64,000 bases of DNA from Axinella damicornis (GCA_963931865.1 OZ007512.1:2833950-2897949); one strand, 5' to 3'. Positions 49,644 to 60,854 are shown, counted from the first letter of the stretch. The notes: generated by a model from the sequence alone, not told the origin. Program-made: numbers and translations.

Positions 49644-50072
49644 GCCAACATTTCGTTTCCCAGTGGAATGCAATCAACTGTAACAAATGAAAAAGTCACA
49701 TGATAGCTATCCAATCATTGCCTACAACTTTCAAGTGTGCGACTGCGAAGCGAGTTGGAGGAGGCTCGCGAAGCTCTGGAGAGTAGTAACCGTTGGAAGG
49801 TGAGCCACTGAAAAGCCTTCAGCAGTATATACGTAGTAACAAGGCGATTTTCCAGTGCCGGTTAGAAGACTCACGAGTACATCCCGTCCGCTGAAGGAGT
49901 TCTTCACTGCTAATTCATGCTTGGGGCACAACCTTGGATAGCCTAGTTGCGCTTTGCAGCGATGGCATGCAATCGCACGCACTGTCTCTCTGAATTACGC
50001 TATGAAAATCATGTGACTGCTGCAATCTCATTGGCTCTACCCACATTCTGGCAGAGAAAACGAAATGTTGGC
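49644..50072. mobile_element. TIR-bounded element carrying a RecQ-like helicase fragment
   Basis: Left GCCAACATTTCGTTT and right AAACGAAATGTTGGC are perfect 15-bp inverted repeats. Copies A and B have no such insertion at the equivalent place (TAGTCTTTGCGACAG). Contains the helicase exon 49731-49982 on the minus strand. Confidence 0.65.
49731..49982 (-). pseudogene. RecQ-like helicase N-terminal fragment
   Basis: The minus frame reads KHELAVKNSFSGRDVLVSLL, then TGTGKSPCYY. This matches helicase motif 0 and motif I (Walker A) of RecQ-family helicases, usually Q..A...F.SGRDV.V..PTG.GKSLCY. The Walker A lysine is present but the usual Pro before TG is Leu and Leu of KSLCY is Pro. A possible donor (TAC|GTATAT) follows, and nothing of the remaining helicase motifs is nearby. 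The upstream ATG frame (MRAIACHRCKAQLGYP) lies inside the element. It looks like a captured first exon or a remnant of an autonomous element. Confidence 0.55.
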
Positions 50073-50802
50073 TTAAGTCACCAGACTCCTTTCCCTCCCC
50101 CCTCCGCGCGCGCCCCCTCGTAGAAAAAGAGGCTGGCTTGCGAGACTAGGATGGACGGACGGACATCCTGAAGAGCACGACTATGTGGGGCTCGCTCAGG
50201 CTCGCCCCAAATAGGTACACTATGCACAGTACCCTGGAGCCAGTGACCATGGTGTCGGAGTTGAACTTCAAGCAGAATACCCGGTCACTGTGGTGGTCTA
50301 GTCTGTTGACCAGTGAACCATTATTCACATCCCACACCCTACAGGAAGGGAAGTGCATATGAAATTTTCCACCATAACTACAGCCAGAGGTAGTCTTCCA
50401 GACTTCACTTGGAAGAACTCTCTCTGGAGGTACCTTGAACTAGTATCTTGAAATTCCAAGGACAACTTGCTGCACCGTACGTGTCTGGCCAGTCATTTAA
50501 TATTTGTGGATTATAGAATTGTCAAATTGCCAAGCTAAAACCATTGCCAAAGTTCCCTGGTTAACCGTAGTGTATACAGATAGTAGGTAGGGCCGGGAGC
50601 ATATCGAGTCGGCGAAGCCAGCAAGATGCACTTCTGGTGGGCTAAGGTAGGGGGGAGGGTGCCAAACAACGACTGGCTTGCTGAGCTCGACCACTAGGTC
50701 AATAGTGTATAGTAGGAGGGAGTACATGTAGTCAGAGTCTGCCAAAGCTCATGACCGAGATGTAATAATATTAATTACACCTGGGTAGGTCTTCCTCAAG
50801 GT

Positions 50803-50893
50803 GTCACACTCCCATTCCATCAACCGTCACATTCAACTGTTGTATCATCATCCCCTCAACTGTCACACTCCCATTCCCTCAACTGTCACACTC
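50803..50893. repeat. 23-bp minisatellite in copy C intron, about 3 units
   Basis: Diverged short version of the array at 12083 and 33288. Confidence 0.75.
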
Positions 50894-51437
50894 CCCTCAC
50901 CCGTCACACCCTCACCATCACACCATCACCCATCACTGTACACTGTACCTGATGGTTTCATCATCTGATCCAGTGACGATGACTCTGTCATCATACTGCA
51001 GGCACCTCACCCTCCGAGTGTGACCCCGCAGCACTGTGGTGCAGGTGAGAGACTTGCGGTCCCAGATCTGTGGTGAGTGAAGGGGGAGGTCAAGGTAAGG
51101 TTGTCATAACATAAGAATCACATTGTGGCAGCGTGTTGTTACCTAGGCAGCAGAACAACTGTTCATATCCCTCTCTTTTATATACCGTACATGGTGCTAC
51201 TAAGGTAGCAGAACATTATTGATTTAACCCTTTAACAACCAATGGCTGTAAAACCTGACATCAAAGTTGAAGTAGGATTTTTGTGTCTTGACCACAAGGG
51301 TTTACCACCACAATGGTGCATAACGAGGGCCTGGAAAAAGCTAATTTAAACATGGTCTCCCAGGACCAATGGGCCCCTCTGAAGGACATGAAGGTAACCC
51401 TTCTCCTCAGTTATGGGGGTAGAGCTGAAATTCACTC

Positions 51438-51510
51438 AGTGGATCCAGAACCCGGGACCTCTAGGTCCACAGTCCAGCACTTTCACCACTTGGCCACCAA
51501 GCAACCCCTG
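51438..51510 (-). repeat. tRNA-derived SINE head, copy C
   Basis: Same block as 12858-12928 with few changes (GGATCC for GGAGCC, GTGAAAG for GTTAAAG). The Harbinger insertion lies 30 bp to its right. Confidence 0.45.
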
Positions 51511-51749
51511 CAGGTGATGTCACTTCCAGTGGTGTCCTATACTGTGTTCACACTTGGCACGGTATTGCAGCACGGCACGGCACGGCACAGCACGCTATAA
51601 CCGCGCTGTGGCACCCATTCACACTTGTAGTAGTCTTAACGGGCCAGCCCACTTTTACGTCATATGAAATTACGTGTAGGCGTATAAATAGGTTAGAGGT
51701 CAGAGGTCACTTTACAAAAATGGCGGACTGAAAAGTGTTATGTTTGTCC

Positions 51750-53079
51750 ATGTTGTCGCAATTTCTTTCCCAATCAAAAGATTCACGTTCCAGGAGTGCG
51801 AGAAGGCAGCGGAAGAGAGTGAATGACATTCACAGACGCATGGTTGCTCTCAAAAGACGGCGAAGGAAGCAGCTAGTATTTCTAGTTATTGCACTGTTTG
51901 TGCAGTCCTTCCCTGCCTCTCCCCCCAGATCCATTTGGTCAGTTCCAAGGTGAGAATCAGTCGGATGAGGGAATGGATGAGCTTTAGCTTATGCTGATAA
52001 TAGACAATATATGCACCTATCTGTAGCTAGCCGCTAGCTATATATGCAGCTGCCTCCTCTCGGCATGGGATAGATAGGTACGTTATTTAGTATTTACACT
52101 GTTGGTTCTTTAGATCTCATCACTGGTGGAACTTTGTTGTCATGAGGACATTCACAGCACGTGACTGGTTGGAAAACTTTCGTATGAGTAAGGAAACTTT
52201 CACCTACCTGTGTACCCAATTGTCCCCTACACTGCATCGGGACAATACAGCAATGCGTCCCGCAGTTTCAGTGGAACAAAGAGTTGCCATATCACTCTGG
52301 TGCCTTGCTACTCCAGCAGAATATCGCACTATTGCTCATCTATTTGGAGTCGCTCGATCTACAGTATGTGAAATTGTACATGAGACTTGTCAAGCAATCG
52401 TAACTGTTTTGCTGCGCAAGTACATCAAATTCCCCTCTGCTGAACAGGTGGATAGTGCAGTTGATGGATTTAAGACCAAGTGGGGTGTACTCCAATGTGT
52501 GGGTGCCATTGACGGATCGCACATACCCATATCTGCACCACTTCTTAACCATACCGACTATTATAACCGTAAAGGGTGGTATTCTGTAGTTTTACAAGGT
52601 CTAGTAGATCATAGTTACCGGTTTTTAGATGTATATGTAGGATGGCCTGGGAGTGTGCATGACGCTCGGGTTTTTGCCCACTCAACTTTGTATACTAGTC
52701 TATCTGGGAGAGAATTGCTGCCATCAAACAAGGCAATTACTCTTAATGGGGTAAATGTACCACTGTTTATAATTGGTGATTCTGCCTACCCTCTCGAAAC
52801 TTGGCTGATAAAACCATTCACACAGAACACAGCTGTTACACCCATAAGACATACAACTATAGAATAAGTAGGGCCAGAGTAGTTGCAGAAAATGCGTTTG
52901 GAAGGTTGAAGGCTAGATGGCGGCGGCTGATGAAACGGAATGATATGCACATTGAAAACATTCCAACAGTTATTACTGCTGCTTGTATTCTTCATAACAT
53001 CTGCGAAGTGCACGGGGAAAGCTTTAATGAGTCGTGGCTTCATGAGGCAGAATCAGGCAGCAAGCCCAGATGGGCGTAG
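51750..53079 (+). pseudogene. Harbinger transposase (DDE superfamily 4), frameshifted
   Basis: Exon 1 51750-51949 (starts MLSQFLSQSK, basic QRKRVNDIHRR) joins in phase to exon 2 from 52114 through GTGAGA and TTCTTTAG borders, giving RSIWSVPR|SHHWWNFVV. Exon 2 has the helix-turn-helix part (YRTIAHLFGVARSTVCEIVH) and catalytic blocks GAIDGSHIPI (first Asp) and GWPGSVHDARVF (second Asp). Around 52840-52860 the frame breaks: the first frame stops at 52867, while the downstream frame carries RARVVAENAFGRLKARWR with the catalytic Glu and ends at 53079. So all three catalytic residues exist but in two frames. The enzyme would cut and paste the element, working with the neighbouring Myb-like protein. 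Confidence 0.9.
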
Positions 53080-53276
53080 TGACAGACCTAAAGAAATCAG
53101 GGATGCTCTAGTGCAGCACTTTTCTTCATAGGTAGTTTCTGTAATAGCAACTACATGTAATTAATATACTATACATTCTTCAAAGTTGGTTTATGTGATA
53201 GCAACTACATCTACGTATGTTTTTCATTGTGTAATTATCTGCCTGCACATAATAAAAGCTGTTCACACTTAATAAC

Positions 53277-54158
53277 CTATTGATCATCCTGATAGTGTGT
53301 GTTGCTGTGGTCATAATAACCAGGTACCACTCCAAATGTAAATGGTGCAGAGGGTGGTGTGTCCAAAGGCATCTGTGGTCTACTGTAGTGTGATTGACTC
53401 ATCATCAACTGCACCATTCGCATTTGGAACTCTCTCTCTTCTCGTCTCAACTGGGCCTCCCTTTCCATTTGTCTCTCTTCCATCTTCAATCGCTTCTCTT
53501 CGAGTTCCATCATCTTGAGGTCACTACTATTCTGTGCATCTAGTACCTTTTGAAGTAGGTCCCCTATGACATTTTCAGGCTTGTTTCTCTTCCGCTTTTG
53601 TGGAGTTGGTTCTGCTCGTGATGTTGATGGTGCTGGTGTTCCTGCTCGTGACGTTGATGGTGCTGGTGTTCCTGCTCGTGACACTGATGGTGCTGGTGTT
53701 CCTGCTCGTGACGTTCATGGTGCTGGTGTTCCTGCTTGTGATGTAGATGGTGAAGCAACATTCAATACTCCAGCAGTTGAAAGTTCCTCCTCCTCTTCCG
53801 CAGGTCCCGTCCCTTCTGCCGTAGTGTCTATCACGACCGGTGGATGGGTGGCTGGTTTGTGGCCAAGAATGCTGTCCATTGCCTCAAAATAATCCCAATT
53901 ATTTCTACCTTCGCCTGTCTTTCCACCCTTGTCTTTCACCTTTCTATATTCTCCTTTAAGCTTCTTGATTTTATCCCTGCACTGCTCCAGAGTTCTCTGG
54001 TATCCAGCTTCGCTCATCTGTCGCGCAATCTTCAGGTAGACATTTCTGTTGCGATGGGCCCCTTCTAGCTGAGCCTGAATCCTGTCATCCCCCGATATTT
54101 CAATAAGACTCAATGTCTCCTCCTTATTCCACATACCACCGCTGCTTCCACTGGCCAT
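53277..54158 (-). pseudogene. Harbinger Myb/SANT-like accessory protein with in-frame stop
   Basis: Starts with ATG at 54158 (MASGSSGGMWNKEETLSLIE). Residues about 9-95 form a Myb/SANT-like DNA-binding domain (MWNKEE, QCRDKIKKLKGEYRKVKDK, NNWDYFEAMDSILG). Then come an acidic stretch, a 10-residue repeat (TSRAGTPAPS, five units, 53620-53740) and a Glu/Arg-rich coiled coil (MELEEKRLKMEERQMEREAQ). A single TGA at 53715-53717 inside the repeat, where sister units have TCA, splits an otherwise continuous frame of 293 codons. In this family the protein binds subterminal repeats and brings the transposase to the ends. Confidence 0.85.
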
Positions 54159-54782
54159 TCCGCATTTATATTTCGTTACAGTATCGATTGCATGCGTACG
54201 GCTGCACTCACGTAGTTGTGGCGCACTTTTTGCGCGTAACTGCTTCCCTATTGCGCATGCTCAGTACGGTTTCAGCGTTCACCATTCCGTTCCGTACCGT
54301 GCAGCACGGTTGTTGAAAGCGTGCTTCCCGGTACGGCACGGAACGGTTATGCTTCCGTTCACACGCGCGTTTTAACCGTGCCGTGCCGTGCTGTCCCGTG
54401 CCCAGCACGGTTTTAACTGTTGTGTGAACGGGGTACTAGAGAGATGCAGGCAGAGAGGGTGGGACAGGGGGAGGAGGATGTATCGGTTCGCCTGGTGGGT
54501 GAAAATGACATTTCCATGTCTGGGCTTGACTGTGGCAAAGCCAAGAGTCGGGTTGGCAATTTCGTACGCTTTTCGAATTAATGGATGAAGCTAGAAAGCA
54601 ATCTTCTTACCTTGTGCGGCCTCTAATTCTGGCGTTCACAGCTGACTTTTCAGCTAGAGCATGCTTAGCATTGTGCACTTAGGACGGCTGAGTGCAGCAC
54701 CATGTGCAGATTGGAGGAAAATCTGAGGAAGGCAGACCTCCAATGTAGACTGGCTGATAGATTTAAATATCTTTGAATCTTA

Positions 54783-55448
54783 TACCCCGTTTACACGACA
54801 CAAAACAACCGTGCTGGCACGGTTGAGTACGGTTCGGCACAGTTATTAAATTGCCGTGTAAACGCTAACTGAACTGTACTGAACCGTGCTAGAACCGTGC
54901 TAGAATAACCGTTCTTGGACCACCTAACCGTGCCGTGCCAGCACGTTTAGAACCGTTCTGCTAGCGGTCTCAATCCAGTACCGGAACCTAACGAAGACCG
55001 TATGACCGCAGTGAGCACTTACTGAGTATACACCGTACCTGAGACGAACCCGCTCTCTCCTCGGTGCTTTCAGAGTAGCCAATAATAGCTGAGAAAGAAG
55101 TATGACAAGCACAGCATGTTGTCTTGCTCTGCGTTGAATGAACAACGTCGTACCCAGCCTGGCGTGGCTTCTACTCCGACTGCCGGTGTTCTGTAAACGG
55201 ACGCATACATCGTAACAGCAGATCGAGAAACTTTCCGCAAAGAAAAACGCGAGGTAGCCATAGAGGGCTCTAGCGCAGTAGCTAGCTCCAGAGAAGCACT
55301 TATACTGATGCGCACGTGTTCGATCACGCCCTCAATAATTGATTCAGCACGGTTATTTTTGATCTAGTGTAAACGCACGCCGGCACGGTTTCAAGCGCGG
55401 TACGGTTCGAGCACGGATCGGTTATTTTTGTGTCGTGTAAACAAGGTA
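54783..55448. mobile_element. 666-bp non-autonomous Harbinger-like element
   Basis: Left end TACCCCGTTTACACGACACA, right end in reverse TACCTTGTTTACACGACACA. The first 14 bases nearly equal the right end of the 2.9-kb element (TACCCCGTTCACAC). Subterminal GGCACGG/CCGTGC repeats are shared too. No coding capacity. The flanks (CTTA / TAATAC) allow a 2-3 bp target duplication. Absent in copies A and B. Confidence 0.75.
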
Positions 55449-55797
55449 TAATACTCAAACAGAAACAACTTTCAAATCAACAGACCGTCTATTATGATCT
55501 TATAAAGTTACCACACCTGAACACTACACTCTACTGGCACAAACTCAATGCACAACTAACTCTGTAGTTGTGCATTGTCATGCAGTGCACACACATATAG
55601 TTGTACACACCTTGATGGTGCTGTCCCGGTGTGTGCTGACTATCTTTTCATTGTCGCACTGGAGGCAGTGGACTCCCTTGTCTATCTCACTGTGGCACTC
55701 AATACAGGTCAGCGTGTGGTGTCCGCTCATCCAGTTCAACTGCAAATTCTGTTGACAAGAAGAGTCAAGTTAATGCTTCGAAGTACTATATATGCTC

Positions 55798-55818
55798 CCC
55801 CCCCCCCCCCCCCCCCCC
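55798..55818. repeat. Poly-C tract, copy C
   Basis: About 21 C, orthologous to 13655 and 34930. Confidence 0.9.
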
Positions 55819-56509
55819 TTCCCCATCTTCCTACGTATCTACCCTCTTAATTTCCCACTTCATCCCCTGCATGCTCAGCCCTTTCCCTCCACTATCCTCT
55901 TCCATCCTCCTTCCCTCTCTCCCACAGTTCCACCTCCATCACTCCTTCCCCTCCCACTCCTTCCCACTCTCCCCTCTCTCCCACATTCCACCCTCTCTCT
56001 CCAACCTCCCACCTCCTTTCTTCCTCCCTTTATCTCTCCGAACCCACAACCGCCCTACTTTCATACAACAATAGAAATCAGAGCATGCACTATGAACTCA
56101 CATCGATATCCCTGATGATGTTGGGGTAGAGCTGTCTGTAGAACTCATGTGTCACCCCTTCTGAGGGAGTAACACGACGGAAGAGGTATTTGCCCCTACA
56201 GAGAGTACGGAGAGGTAACATGAAAACATTCATGCTCAAAAACATATCTCCTCATCCATTCTTACTCCTGTCTGCCCTCTCTTATCCCTCTCCCTTCTCC
56301 CCCAGCTCACCATCCTCTTCTCTCAGACAGCCCCCTCCACACAGGGTCGGATCTCACATTCTTCTTAATCATTTTCTTCCACAGCAGATCTCTAGCAATG
56401 ACCTGGTACCAGTCGCTACACACTAGCTCTGCACGGCACAGTGATCGTGCATCATTAAGGTAGGACAGGATCTTGATGTTGTAGGCTATGAGGTGGAAGC
56501 CTGTGACTG

Positions 56510-56577
56510 GTGTGTGTGTGTGTGTGTGTGTGTATGTTGGTGAGTGTGTTTGTGTGTTTGTGTGTGTTTGTGTGTTT

Positions 56578-56650
<73 letters not shown>
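56510..56650. repeat. (GT)n microsatellite beside the F-box acceptor, copy C
   Basis: About 140 bp of GT with TTTGTG interruptions; longest of the three orthologous tracts, directly upstream of the copy C F-box exon in gene sense. Confidence 0.9.
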
Positions 56651-56651
<1 letters not shown>

Positions 56652-56950
56652 GGAACTAACAAGGCTATAGTTGTTTTCATGGTTCTGAAATACTGCCAAC
56701 ATTTTATCAGAGAGAGATCATTGGTAGCCAGAGACACAGGAGTGCCCACTGTGTCTTGCTACAGTACAGCACACTTGTCATTGTACACACACACGTGTTG
56801 TTGCCCTCTTAAATTATAGGAGTGGGTGATTGTGACTTCTTACATTCCGCACAGCGTCACCATGACAACCCAAACCTGCTTGATGTTCGTAGTAATACAA
56901 GAGCACTACTACAGAAAGACTGAAGGCCTAACCTGATTAATACGACTTAC

Positions 56951-56974
56951 CTTCGGAGTCCGCGTTTTAGTCAT
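56951..56974 (-). CDS. Candidate first coding exon of copy C
   Basis: ATG plus seven codons (MTKTRTPK), donor AAG|GTAAGTC; counterpart of 36136-36159. Same phase problem as in copy B. Confidence 0.3.
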
Positions 56975-57009
56975 GTCCACATAATGTACCGGTATAGACC
57001 CGTTGCAGC

Positions 57010-57017
57010 TGACGTCA
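57010..57017. promoter_or_regulatory. CRE-like site upstream of copy C
   Basis: Perfect TGACGTCA 36 bp upstream of the candidate start, conserved with copy B. Confidence 0.4.
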
Positions 57018-57356
57018 TCAATTCAAGAATACGGAAAAGGAGACGAACATGGCGGCTATTTAGCGTTTTTGGAGATAGCAGCTTCTATGGCGATCTCGGT
57101 AAACACAATCGTGCACCAACAATGCTTCTGGTATGCGTTGAATCTGACGAAATGTGATTGCTACGTAGGCTATTAATGCTATATAAATGCTTACCCGTGA
57201 TGCAGGACACATTTTGATCGATACTGCATATAAAGCCAATGTATTTCGGTACACCAAGATGGCGGCTTCCGGATAGTATACAGAAATTCCACGGAAAATG
57301 TGACGTAACTACAACAGGTCTATACCCAACACTAACCACACCCAACCTATCATAAA

Positions 57357-57778
57357 CTAGAGGTGCTCAGCAGAGCACGTACCCCGTGCGCAACTTTGAC
57401 TTGACAGCTATAAGCTTTAGGCCTACCACCGATTATTCATATAGCATGCACGATGAGCTAGATTTACAGCGACATCACCAGCATGCAGAATGAGATACCG
57501 TAAGTTGTGGCAGTAATGTTAGAAATAGGGTGTGGTCAAGTTGTATAAATTAGAAGCACGACTTTCACGCAGCTTTTCTCAGCCTCTCGAGTAGATCTCT
57601 GGTCTGTGAGTTACGTAGATGCTAGTATTTTCTGAATTCTGACACTTCTATCCTGAAATAATTAAGCCTTCAACAAGGCCTTCACTGCTCAAACCGCTCT
57701 ACATCTATGGACAGACAGACATGCAGACTGACAGACAAACCAATCACTCTACCCCCTGCTGCGCATGCGCATGGGGTA
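57357..57778. mobile_element. Element copy, inverted partner of 58061-58522
   Basis: CTAGAGGTGCTCAGCAGAGC at the left through GCGCATGCGCATGGGGTAA. It interrupts CATAAATTATTGC, intact in the B-C interval at about 36536. About 420 bp, same sequence as the element at 58061 in opposite orientation. Confidence 0.7.
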
Positions 57779-58060
57779 ATTATTGCATATTTAGCTGTGC
57801 TTAGCCTCGTTTCCATGGCAGGCCCCCAACCAAAGCATGTACAGACTAACTCTTGAGAAATAAATTACGGGATTTACCCCAATGTTTAGCTGGAATGTCC
57901 TTTAGAGCATGCACAAATGGTTGATCATTGTGTCGGACCTCTTCTGGGACAATTTCTCTTAACTAGACTCGGAAAACACTGCTCTCACTCTGTAGAGGTT
58001 CTATTCCAACTGAACAAGGCCCGCTTCTAAAATGAGCTACGCCCTCTCCCTCTAGTCTCA

Positions 58061-58522
58061 TCATAGATAATAAACTAAATAGTTTATTACCCCGTGCGCA
58101 TGCGCAGCAGGGGGTAGAGTGATTGGTTTGTCTGTCAGTCTGTCTGCCTGTCTGTCTGTCTGTCCATAGATGTAGAGCGGTTTGAGCAGTGAAGGCCTTG
58201 TTGAAGGCTTATTTCGGGATAGAAGTGTCAGAATTCAGAAAATACTAGCGTCTACGTAACTCACAGACCAGAGATCTACTCGAGAGGCTGAGAAAAGCTG
58301 CGTGAAAGTCGTGCTTCTAATTTATACAACTTGACCACACCCTATTTCTAACATTACTGCCGCAACTTACGTATCTCATTCTGCATGCTGATAGCGCTGT
58401 AAATCGTGGCCTAGCTAGCTCATCGTGCATGCTGTATGAATTATCGGCGGTAGGCCTATAGCTGTCAAGTCAAAGTTGCGCACGGGGTACGTGCTCTGCT
58501 GAGCACCTCTAGTTATCTATGA
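58061..58522. mobile_element. TIR element with 5-bp target duplication
   Basis: Ends TCATAGATAA and TTATCTATGA, flanked by TCTCA on both sides; the B-C interval has the uninterrupted TAGTCTCATTCCC at 39472. Contains a short GTCTGTCTGTCTGTC run. Confidence 0.75.
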
Positions 58523-60854
58523 TCTCATTCCCAGACCGTTTTTCGCGTGCGAAAAATGGTCTGGGAATGACACTACTCTCCCTCCCAGAGGTGGCTCGAA
58601 GTTACATACTCAGAGATGGTTATGTGATTCCAGGCAAGTACATAACTGGTTTGACTTACCATCCGCCATCGTAGCCTGGGTCAGTCGTTCGAATTTACGT
58701 AGTGTTTCTGTTAGACAGTCTACGTTACGTCATGTACCGGAATGTCTAATTATGCGACAATAACAAACAAAATTGATCGGACAGCTAGCTTTGATCATGT
58801 CTGTAGCTGTGATCGTGAGCGCACGGAGCAGGACTGCCAGGAGCGAGGTGAGTATGGCATACAGATGCTCGAAGCTTGATGGATCATATCCCTACCACCT
58901 CACCGAAACTCGGAGGTTTGACTGCACGTAGCCAGTACGACTTCCTTATGCGTAGGCCTATTTTGGGTTGGGGGGGGGGGGGGATATGCTATGACATTCC
59001 CGGCCAGAGTTACTTCCCAGACCAGTTCCAAGGTCTTTGGTCCAGATTATAAGGTAGCCACGCGCATGCATGGATGGATTTTGGCATAATGGCGACATAG
59101 ACATACTACGTGACGTAGGGATTGGAAACGCTCATGTAATGCTGTACTCTAAAACAGACCAGCTTGAGTGCAATAACCATCTTAGACTATGGGTCATATA
59201 TCTTCCGTTTCCCAGTTATGAAGTATGAAGTTTGATGAGGTGTCTATATATTGGATTAGAGACCTCATTAGGTTGAAAAGATCAAAGCACATTATGCATG
59301 TATGCCATAGTCTAAGGGTTAATAATACACTCCTTCCAACCATTTTCACATGAATAGGCCGGGTGAGCGCCTGATACATGCTCAGTTCAGTTCATTTCCA
59401 GGAATGCCACACCCCCAATACATGCAGAAGGTTTTCATGCAGGACCTGGGTCCCATTAACGTTGCATAGGTGTAGAACATGGTGTCATTGGAGGGGCACA
59501 CAGCGCACCGCCAAAGGCGTGTGTGCAGAGCCGTGAAGTGGCGATCAGTCCACGCAAAGCGCGGAAAAATGTTTTTACGTGTTCTTTTTAGCGATCAGGA
59601 AGCGCTCTCGCAGCATCTCTGGACATATGTTCCCAGACGCAAAGAAGATTGGCCAAGTAACCAGTAAGTATCGATGTCTGGGGCTGTCAGCTTCCTTCCT
59701 CTGATCATCGTCGACGGATTACAACCACGTGGAATGCCTACCGCACTGCATTGACCATACAGTACAGTCTGTACAGTTGATTGCAGTTGCGTTTGAACAC
59801 TGCGTATTGCGTACCGATACGTAGATCAAATTTTTTTTTGGGGGGGGGGCACATGCCCCCCGGCCCCCCCCCCCCCCGGTTCCGACGCCTATGCGTTGGG
59901 TGGTGATATGACATCGTTACTGAACATAGTGGGCACTTGATACACACTCTACCCTAACCTAGCCTCGTCCCAGCCTCCATTTTCCTATAGCTTGACCTTT
60001 GAACTGAGTGAAGAAATGCTGGAGAAGGTCGAGTATGCAGTCAGGAAAGCGGAGCGGGAGACGGTCTGGGGACGAAGCTACTGTAGCCTATGTCAGTTGC
60101 AGTGGTCATTATTATCCCCTGCAGCATCCAGCTGGTCTCTCTGTCTTGCTGCTTCCTGGTACTGTGACCCACTGTATCCAGTCATGGTCTGCTAGCTGGC
60201 CGGTGGACAGTGTGCTCAAGTGCTGAAGGTACTTTTTTCTCATATCCACAACTGAAATTGGGCATATAGGGGAAAGCCTCTCACCCTCATGAAAGCAGAA
60301 AGAACTGAATGTGCTCACAGAACACTTACTCTCATGCACGCTTCAGCTTAAGATACCTCTGAGTATAGTCACATCATTAAAATTAATTGCACATTAATGG
60401 AATGTACTTTTCACCAATACCAAGCTAACGTCAATGTTACGTCATTGACTTTAAGAGGTGGAAATAGTCAGACTACCATCAAAACAATAGTGCTAGGATA
60501 AGACTAGCTGCCATCTCAAATCATCAAGTTACGAAATATAAATTTCGCATTTGAAAAGACTCTTCATGGAGAGTTTTAGTGGGCTGATGTTATGAATCAC
60601 AGGAAAAAGCTGAACACTCCTTCTTCCCTTACAACATCTTACAGCCTCTAGACGCTTTGTCATTTTATGTTGGTCACAGAACTGATTGCTGGCAACCAAA
60701 CTTAGTATGCGCACACATGTGCCTATGGGGTTAAAATTACAACAACTAGAGAAATTAAAAATACATGCAAATAGACTTGTGAGGCTGCAGGAGTGAGAGT
60801 GAAACTTGTGTGTTTACTGCAGGAGTGAGAGTGAAACTTGTGTGTTTACTGCAG

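Larger units (their letters stand above)
51540..54435. mobile_element. PIF/Harbinger DNA transposon, 2896 bp
   Basis: Flanked by a CTA duplication (51537-51539 and 54436-54438); copy A keeps the empty site GTGTCCTAGAGAG near 12950. Ends TACTGTGTTCACAC and, in reverse, TACCCCGTTCACAC are imperfect inverted repeats. Subterminal regions are filled with GCACGG/CCGTGC repeats, probable binding sites. It encodes the two standard Harbinger proteins, transposase (plus) and Myb/SANT-like protein (minus), converging tail to tail near 53.2 kb. Both carry a disabling change. Confidence 0.92.
44048..56500 (-). pseudogene. BTRC-like: Beta-TrCP-like F-box/WD40 gene, copy C, frameshifted
   Basis: Exons, minus strand: 56311-56500 (F-box), 56102-56195, 55611-55739, 50949-51067, 50233-50338, 48602-48744, 48241-48356, 48027-48089, 45702-45749, 44766-44844, 44048-44203. 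Domain order and phases equal copies A and B. The blade 4 exon is 143 bp instead of 144: one base is missing between 48650 and 48651, so [15 protein letters not shown] is broken after VYAV and the frame runs into stops. The blade 5 exon has lost 3 bp (LRHKGIVW for LRGHSGSV). Blade tops are again distinct (HTRRVRC, HSYWVRT). The C-terminal tail is longer ([12 protein letters not shown]). The intron between blades 1 and 2 has swollen with a Harbinger transposon and a 666-bp relative. A sequencing error at the frameshift cannot be excluded; if so this is a third working copy. Confidence 0.75.

Noticed and set aside
56840..56925. Internal exon between MTKTRT and the F-box exon in copies B and C
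   Set aside because: Acceptor- and donor-like sites exist, but every phase consistent with the F-box exon meets a stop in at least one copy.
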